Shown in pieces: positions 1-4,943 of a DNA stretch of 7,994 nt. The position numbers were made by a program, and so were the translations under genes. Each line of letters begins with the position of its first letter. The stretch's first letter is position 1. The notes beneath the pieces are model-generated. The model was not told the DNA's origin. It saw only the letters and a list, made by a program, of their open reading frames with translations, and made no database searches. Source of the DNA: Methanobacteriota archaeon (GTDB taxonomy: Archaea; Thermoplasmatota; E2; DHVEG-1); the NCBI GenBank assembly GCA_903930505.1, contig CAIYYQ010000224.1, positions 1 to 7,994 on the forward strand, written 5' to 3'.

Positions 1-141
1 ATGATGACTACCTTCCGATGGTCCACCTGGTCTCCCCGGGACACCGGGGGCAGTAGCGCTCACCGTTCCTACAAGTCCAAGAAGTATCGTTGAAGTCAGC
101 AGCATGAAACAAATACCAATATTAAGTGTGCGTGTCTTCAT
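1..141 (-). CDS. Secreted protein of unknown function, N-terminal 47 codons only (runs off left edge)
   Basis: Reading leftward from ATG 141-139 there are 47 open codons up to the window edge. The N-terminus MKTRTLNIG is followed by a hydrophobic core (about residues 8-26, ICFMLLTSTILLGLVG) and a good signal-peptidase I site, TVSA before TAPG, so cleavage after about residue 29 is expected. The start of the mature protein is rich in Gly and Pro (APGVPGRPGGPSEG) and looks like a flexible linker. There is no lipobox Cys at the cleavage site, so this is not a lipoprotein. The start is chosen because GGAGGTG (154-148) lies 6 nt upstream. The gene begins 18 nt after the stop of the large C25 peptidase, so the two are probably one operon and exported together. 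The function cannot be told from this fragment; a third secreted hydrolase would fit the context but is only a guess. Confidence 0.85.
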   Translation of the reverse strand, partial: MKTRTLNIGICFMLLTSTILLGLVGTVSATAPGVPGRPGGPSEGSHH

Positions 142-147
142 TGTTTT

Positions 148-171
148 CACCTCCATGTTTTATTCCTCCCC
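148..171 (-). promoter_or_regulatory. Two tandem ribosome binding sites before the downstream secreted gene
   Basis: Two Shine-Dalgarno sequences each precede an ATG in the same frame. GGGGAGG (171-165) is formed by the last sense codons of the upstream peptidase gene (GGG GAG GAA TAA) and lies 8 nt before ATG 156-154. GGAGGTG (154-148) lies 6 nt before ATG 141-139. The upstream ATG would add only Met-Glu-Val-Lys-Thr. The second site is the better match to the archaeal anti-SD and gives the more usual signal-peptide N-terminus, so 141 is preferred. The overlap with the preceding stop suggests translational coupling. Confidence 0.6.
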
Positions 172-3100
172 ATAGAAGAGCAAGAGCCGTCCACCCAGGA
201 GGAAACCATCCTCAGTTTTCTCAGCAACAATCGTTGGATCACCAACAGTCACTGTTACCCGTACGAGGACCCATCCAAATCCAAACACAGAGTTCGAAGA
301 GATTTCTTCTGATTCACCAGGGCTTAACGCGATCTGACCGCTGGCACTGCCTCTCATGACACGACCTTTTAAAAGTTCATATATCGGCTGTCCTGGCTGC
401 GTACCGAGGAACCGTCCAAGAGGACTATCTCCTTCTATTGCGATCGTCCAATCCATTTTCTCAGCGTAGACGCTTCCTGCATGGTAAACCGTGGTTTTCA
501 CGGTTTTCCCGTTGTTCGCAAGTTCGATAGCGCCGATAAGGACAATCTTTGTTGGGATGAAATATGTCATATACAGGTCACCGTCGTTCTTCGCAAAGAC
601 AAGACCTTCGCTGGTAACCTGATATGGGCTCTCCTGAGTCGTATCAACTGGTTGATCTAATATTAGTGTTGCTGCACCCCAGGTGGTACCATGGTCGGCG
701 CTCACTGATTTGTAGATTTTACCGCTCTGGATAAAGTAGCATTCTACGTTTCCGTTTGCAGCGATGACAAGCTCAGGGTCAGACCCGGTAGCGGTCACAG
801 TCACCGGAGTCCATGTGGCTCCATTATCATTTGATCGTCTGCATTGAATAGATGCTCCATTTTCACTTACAATATACGACCAATCGTTGGCAACTGCAAC
901 ATCAGGTTGTCTTCCGGAGAATGTTGTCGTCTGGAAAGCACCTGAAGATTGCGCTCGGACAAGGTATACTGTACCCGTTGATAATTTTTCAAAGACATAG
1001 TAATGCCAGTTGGTACCTTGATCACAACCACTGTTGAAATGAGAGTAATCTGTTCCCGCACCAGAAGCAACAAAATCGTCATTATTATCATGATACCAAG
1101 CGGCAAGTACCCCATTGGTACATGACCAGACACCACCATAGGTGGTTGTGGGTGGATTTGTTGAATTATCTGTATATGCGGTCACAGCGCTTCCCCATCG
1201 ACCAGGATGATTACCATAGCCCCAATACTGAGCGAGGGCCCATGTGGAAGGATCCATGATATCGGGCATAAGAAGCCATGGATGGAAGGTAGTATCATAC
1301 ATACCACTGATAAAATTCTGCACCCATTTTTCATTGACATCATCCCATGTCCACCAGTTAAAGATATTGGTGGGTCCGGCTGAAAGAGGGCCGCCGAAGG
1401 TTGCATTGCCCCAGTAGCTACCCCCGCCATAGGAGAAGCCAGGATTGGTCTTACTGCTCGTAAGTTCTTCAGCTGTGTAACTCACGACAAATTTTCCGTC
1501 TGGAGTAGAGGCGATACCCATTGGGTTGGTGTCATTCTTTGGGTTTGAGGTAACTTTAAAGATATCAGAAGTCAATGGAGCTACGGCAACTGGATTCCCT
1601 GATGATTTCATTTCTGCAGAGGATTGCTTCGTAGCAGTATCGATGGTAACGAGTTGCCCATCATCTGATCCGCTACTAAGACTACCAGTCTTCGGTGGGT
1701 ATCCACCAATCTTAAGGGTGGGATCACCAAGAAGATCAAACTCTTCCCATGTCTTCCGATCAACCTTATCAGGCGCATCGGTATTGAAATGGAACGCATC
1801 AGCATAGTCGTTGAGAGCTTGTAGATGTATTTCACCAAGTGTATCAATATGTTCGGCGAAATACTTTTCAATCGCATGGCCGAACATAAACCCGGTCACA
1901 CCATTAGGAGCGCCTGCCCCTGGTACACCATACCCTAGTGCGGTGTTTCCAAATGTGGCAATTGATCCACCTTGAGGTACACGAACAGCCCACCATGCCA
2001 TACCCTCTGGACACCATGTTCCATATCGGTATCCATAGCCACTGAGTACGTTATTGGGATCGGAAAGCATACTTGCTAGACTGGTATCAAACTGACCGCT
2101 ATGACATCCGCTGAGGAACAACACCGGCAGTTTATACCCGTTCGTCAACTGATCAATCGGGAACAATGGATCCCCTTGCTTCGCCTGGTATCGTTCTAAT
2201 CCATAATGCATATTGATTGTGGCGAAACCGTTCACCATGGCATTCGCTCGGCCACCAGGGATACCTGGGAAATGATCTCCCCAGGCCATACAACTGCTAT
2301 GGCCAGAGTAATACACAAAGCCAGACCCGTTGCTGAAATCTGTAAGAACGTCACTCATCCGTATGAAATTCCCATTGGACGTCCAATCTTTGAGTTTCTC
2401 AAATGTGCTTGGGATACCTGCTAAAGCATGAGCGACCTCAACCTCTCCATCATAGTACTCTGTAGAATCAAGGGTTACTGGTCCGAGTTTTGTTACTCCG
2501 TCGCTGTTGTTCACCCAGACTTTTAGTTTTGTCATCGATGGGTTCATCCCCATTTCTCGAGGATCATAGGATTTCGATCGAATCTGCAATACACCAGCAA
2601 CGTAGCTCACTGTAGCAAAATTTGCGCCGTCGTAAGCATTTGTAGGAACATAAGGACCAACATCGGTGTTACCAAGGACGCATCCATCTATTCCAGGGAC
2701 GATTATTTCAGCGACAGGTTTTCCTGGGTAGATTTCAGGTTGTTCAGGGTCTAATGGTTCGATTTTCAGATGATCATCTTCAAGGAACTCAACCTTTGAT
2801 TTAGCGGAATGATCCACAGTGACATGGATTTGATCCTGCGGACCAAACAACGCACCAACACTACTAATCGCATAGATTGTGTATTCTCCATCAGGAGTAT
2901 TCACGTTCGTATCCCATGCGACAGGTAGATCATTTCTATCAGTGAATCCGTCTCCGGTTACTGTTAGAATTCGGTTAAACCATGGTTCGTTCAGTGAGTA
3001 ATGGGTTTCATAAAAGATGATTTTGTCAACTACGTTTTTGACTTCTATGGTGTTTGTGCAGGCAAGCCGACCGAAAGTGACATCAGGATATGGCTCATAG

Positions 3101-4284
3101 GTGTCATACCCTACGGTGTCCCATTCACCAAACCGGTTGTTTCCGTTGGAATCCCAGTCGTCAAACACATATCCTGCGACCGGATCATATTTCAAGAAGC
3201 TTGAGAAGTACTGATCTGTTGTATAATAGGGGTCTCCTCCATCGTTATTGTGGCTGGATCGAATTGGGAATGTCATTGCATGGAGATTTAACCCGAGGAA
3301 TGTTCTCCAGCTTCCTACAGCCATGACACTGGTGACTCCCCATTCTAAGACTGCGTTGTAGATGAAGTATTTTATTTTCTCTTGGTTATCCCGCGAGTAT
3401 TTTTCCGATGATGGGAAATATGTTTCTGAATAGATCTCATCTAAATTAACCAGTTTTACTTTTAGGTTTGCGAGATCTTTGTTTTCTTTATGGGCAACAA
3501 GAGGTTGCAGTGGTTTGATATACAAACTTGGTGCAAGAATCAATAGATCATACTGTTCAACCTCAGGTAACGCTCCGGTGGAGGAAACCGGTTTTGTATA
3601 CGTTATTTGTACGGTTGCATCAGTGAAATAGCTTCCTTCGCCATCAGCGACATCTGTCAAAGTGAATGGGGAAATGCTGAGAACAACAAATGTTGCAAGT
3701 TCGTTGTTATCATTACGTCCTACTGCGATAGAAGAGGAAAATGGCGCTCCGTATGAAATATGTTGTCCGTAGATTTTTTCATTGACTCTTGCTATGTCAT
3801 CAAAAATGGTCTCTGGCGTTTGCAAACCTGCATTTGGTGCAAGCTTCGAATACAAACGAAGCAGTATTTTCGCCAGCGGATAATTTCTATCAGGCATTAA
3901 CGGCTTCGGGATCGGATATGGTGTGATCTTCCCGTCAACAACCGTCGACTGATCAGAAGAATGAGAAAACGTGACTGCCACATCAGTGGATCCAAACGGG
4001 ATCTCCGCACGATAATACAGAGCAGGTAACTGCGGCGCCCCTTCGTCATTGGTAGTTGACTCTGCTCCTTTCATTTGTATTTTTACAAATTCACCATCAG
4101 GTTCGATAGTTGGCGCAGAGAAACTAAACTGTTTCTCAATCGTTATTCTATTTCCATCGTCTGTTGCTTTAACAGCGTTTACCAATCCGGGGACAGCAGT
4201 TAAAAGCATAAATGCTGTCACAAGGATTGATAGACTCTTCACAGTAATATCTGCCTTCAAAATATGACCTATCTTATCTTTCAT
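160..4284 (-). CDS. Large secreted C25 (gingipain-family) cysteine peptidase with Asp-box propeller and C-terminal beta domain, 1374 aa
   Basis: Predicted extracellular cysteine endopeptidase. In order: a signal peptide (residues 1-40; hydrophobic core 17-33; cleavage after VNA 37 or VKA 40); a gingipain-type propeptide region (about 45-240, with LPALYYRAEIPFG); and a C25 catalytic region starting near YDLLILAPSLY (245-255). The nucleophile is Cys727 in LSGCHSGQFD and the general base His662 in YYSGHSS; Asp445 in TVTGDGFTD is the likely third member. The domain closes with LLGDPTLKIGG (851-861). An EF-hand-like loop lies at 376-387. A beta-rich insertion at about 455-630 splits the catalytic region. 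After a Ser/Gly linker (866-900), a Trp-rich, probably propeller domain (about 905-1245) has two Asp-boxes, SNDNGATW (1151) and SADHGTTW (1195). Residues 1246-1374 form a beta domain like that of the neighbouring peptidase. The start is supported by GGGAGG (4299-4294), 9 nt upstream. There is no C-terminal membrane segment. The C25 assignment is firm; activity and specificity are inferred. Confidence 0.93.
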   Translation of the reverse strand: MKDKIGHILKADITVKSLSILVTAFMLLTAVPGLVNAVKATDDGNRITIEKQFSFSAPTIEPDGEFVKIQMKGAESTTNDEGAPQLPALYYRAEIPFGSTDVAVTFSHSSDQSTVVDGKITPYPIPKPLMPDRNYPLAKILLRLYSKLAPNAGLQTPETIFDDIARVNEKIYGQHISYGAPFSSSIAVGRNDNNELATFVVLSISPFTLTDVADGEGSYFTDATVQITYTKPVSSTGALPEVEQYDLLILAPSLYIKPLQPLVAHKENKDLANLKVKLVNLDEIYSETYFPSSEKYSRDNQEKIKYFIYNAVLEWGVTSVMAVGSWRTFLGLNLHAMTFPIRSSHNNDGGDPYYTTDQYFSSFLKYDPVAGYVFDDWDSNGNNRFGEWDTVGYDTYEPYPDVTFGRLACTNTIEVKNVVDKIIFYETHYSLNEPWFNRILTVTGDGFTDRNDLPVAWDTNVNTPDGEYTIYAISSVGALFGPQDQIHVTVDHSAKSKVEFLEDDHLKIEPLDPEQPEIYPGKPVAEIIVPGIDGCVLGNTDVGPYVPTNAYDGANFATVSYVAGVLQIRSKSYDPREMGMNPSMTKLKVWVNNSDGVTKLGPVTLDSTEYYDGEVEVAHALAGIPSTFEKLKDWTSNGNFIRMSDVLTDFSNGSGFVYYSGHSSCMAWGDHFPGIPGGRANAMVNGFATINMHYGLERYQAKQGDPLFPIDQLTNGYKLPVLFLSGCHSGQFDTSLASMLSDPNNVLSGYGYRYGTWCPEGMAWWAVRVPQGGSIATFGNTALGYGVPGAGAPNGVTGFMFGHAIEKYFAEHIDTLGEIHLQALNDYADAFHFNTDAPDKVDRKTWEEFDLLGDPTLKIGGYPPKTGSLSSGSDDGQLVTIDTATKQSSAEMKSSGNPVAVAPLTSDIFKVTSNPKNDTNPMGIASTPDGKFVVSYTAEELTSSKTNPGFSYGGGSYWGNATFGGPLSAGPTNIFNWWTWDDVNEKWVQNFISGMYDTTFHPWLLMPDIMDPSTWALAQYWGYGNHPGRWGSAVTAYTDNSTNPPTTTYGGVWSCTNGVLAAWYHDNNDDFVASGAGTDYSHFNSGCDQGTNWHYYVFEKLSTGTVYLVRAQSSGAFQTTTFSGRQPDVAVANDWSYIVSENGASIQCRRSNDNGATWTPVTVTATGSDPELVIAANGNVECYFIQSGKIYKSVSADHGTTWGAATLILDQPVDTTQESPYQVTSEGLVFAKNDGDLYMTYFIPTKIVLIGAIELANNGKTVKTTVYHAGSVYAEKMDWTIAIEGDSPLGRFLGTQPGQPIYELLKGRVMRGSASGQIALSPGESEEISSNSVFGFGWVLVRVTVTVGDPTIVAEKTEDGFLLGGRLLLFYGEE

Positions 4285-4293
4285 TTTGGTTTT

Positions 4294-4344
4294 CCTCCCT
4301 ATTTTTATACGATCCAGATTTTATATATGGTTTTTATATTTAAT
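4294..4344 (-). promoter_or_regulatory. Promoter and ribosome binding site of the 1374-aa peptidase operon
   Basis: On the minus strand, TTAAATATAAAAA (4343-4331) resembles an archaeal TATA box. Counting about 25 nt downstream puts transcription start near 4311, giving a leader of roughly 27 nt. That leader contains GGGAGG (4299-4294), 9 nt before ATG 4284. A second AT-rich stretch, CATATATAAAAT (4328-4317), is also TATA-like, but it would place the start inside the ribosome binding site and is less likely. Confidence 0.5.
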
Positions 4345-4408
4345 ACTTACGTTGCATTCGCTGTTTTCTGTTTGTACTTACGCAACGTCTTCTTCCCGTT
4401 TTATATTA

Positions 4409-4450
4409 TGCATATCTCAATTAATATGCACGCATATACTATATACGTGC
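4409..4450. repeat. Cluster of overlapping inverted repeats, candidate operator
   Basis: Three overlapping inverted repeats are visible. TGCATAT (4409-4415) and ATATGCA (4424-4430) are perfect 7-bp arms separated by 8 nt. ATATGC (4424-4429) and GCATAT (4432-4437) are perfect 6-bp arms separated by 2 nt. The 23-bp element 4428-4450, from GCACGCATATA through a central C at 4439 to TATATACGTGC, is palindromic except for one mismatched pair (4433 with 4445). The half-site GCATAT therefore occurs three times in alternating orientation. The cluster lies about 65-120 bp upstream of the putative TATA box of the 1374-residue peptidase gene, which suits an upstream regulator-binding site. AT-richness makes short palindromes common, so the regulatory role is inference. 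Confidence 0.4.
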
Positions 4451-4480
4451 TAATATTTAAATGTTTTGTTTAATAATTAT

Positions 4481-4807
4481 GTGGTGAATATCAAGGAGTG
4501 GAAAACACTTGAAAAAGTCACCGAATCTACGATTGAAATTTTGGTAAAAGAACGACTACATAAGTATCAACAAAATTCAGAAAATATTATGTCATACCGA
4601 AAAATATTTTTCATAGCAAATAATTCACAGTGAATTTCATGGTATCGAGCAAATTTCACAATACGGTATAGAGCGACAATACAAGAGATGGCATGCCAGT
4701 TTTTTGTGACCGAATGGGGTTCGTCTCCTAATCCTTTTTCTTCAACAGATGACACAATGACCCAAATCTATGATTCTCATTCCCCTCAGCAGGTTCTTTC
4801 GCTATAA
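4481..4807 (+). pseudogene. Possible small decayed plus-strand ORF interrupted by one TGA, unrecognised
   Basis: From GTG 4481 the plus strand encodes 50 codons (beginning VVNIKEWKTLEKVTES, amphipathic and Lys/Glu-rich) to TGA 4631-4633, then stays open in the same frame for 57 more codons (including RATIQEMACQFFVTEWGS) to TAA 4805-4807. One stop in 108 codons is fewer than expected for such AT-rich DNA. AATATTTAAAT (4452-4462) lies about 25 nt before the GTG, where a TATA box for a leaderless message would sit, and there is no Shine-Dalgarno. I do not recognise the protein. It may be a remnant of a small gene or transposase-like element, or chance: the opposite strand is also open for 66 codons (about 4764-4567), so the coding strand is uncertain. 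Confidence 0.2.
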
Positions 4808-4827
4808 CATATATCTAATATTATACT

Positions 4828-4862
4828 AAAAAAGAGGTTCTACCAAAGAAATCGGTAAAAAA
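4828..4862 (-). terminator. Oligo-T termination region after the 878-aa peptidase gene
   Basis: On the minus strand two runs of six T (4862-4857 and 4833-4828) flank a weak hairpin with arms TACC and GGTA. T-rich tracts soon after the stop codon are typical archaeal terminators. The first run is 82 nt past the peptidase stop and just after the stop of the possible small ORF. This suggests that the two peptidase genes are transcribed separately. Confidence 0.5.
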
Positions 4863-4876
4863 GATTATATCTTTAA

Positions 4877-4942
4877 TTACGAATTCGAACGTTCCTTCAT
4901 CAGTATCCTATCACCAGATACGCTGATGATTTCACCTTTCAT
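4877..4942 (-). CDS. Possible 21-aa small ORF directly after the 878-aa peptidase gene
   Basis: ATG 4942-4940 begins one nucleotide after the TAA of the peptidase gene (4946-4944) and runs 21 codons to TAA 4879-4877. The peptide begins MKGEIISVSGDRIL and has no hydrophobic segment. AAAGG, lying in the last sense codons of the peptidase gene, is a weak ribosome binding site; translation would more likely be by coupling through the stop-start junction. The terminator T tract follows at once, so the ORF would be the last in that transcript. No family is recognised, and at this length chance is a real alternative. Confidence 0.22.
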   Translation of the reverse strand: MKGEIISVSGDRILMKERSNS

Positions 4943-4943
4943 A

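Larger units (their letters stand above)
4285..4943. other. 659-bp AT-rich intergenic region between the two peptidase genes
   Basis: This gap is visibly richer in A and T than the genes on either side. From right to left it holds a possible small minus-strand ORF (4942-4877), oligo-T termination signals for the 878-residue peptidase (4862-4828), a stretch open in one plus frame apart from a single TGA (4481-4807), a cluster of inverted repeats (4409-4450), and the promoter of the 1374-residue peptidase (about 4343-4294). Nothing in it was recognised as an RNA gene. The rest (about 4345-4408) shows no structure I can support. Confidence 0.7.

Noticed and set aside
4264..4473. Plus-strand frame of 69 codons, very hydrophobic (Phe, Ile, Tyr), superficially a membrane protein.
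   Set aside because: The hydrophobicity comes from T-rich spacer DNA. It starts inside the antisense of the peptidase signal peptide and overlaps that gene's promoter, and there is no ribosome binding site.
4567..4764. Minus-strand frame of about 66 codons in the intergenic region, with a plausible-looking sequence (HAISCIVALYRIVKF).
   Set aside because: It has no ribosome binding site or promoter of its own, lies beyond the terminator of the upstream gene, and competes with the plus-strand frame over the same bases. No family is recognised.
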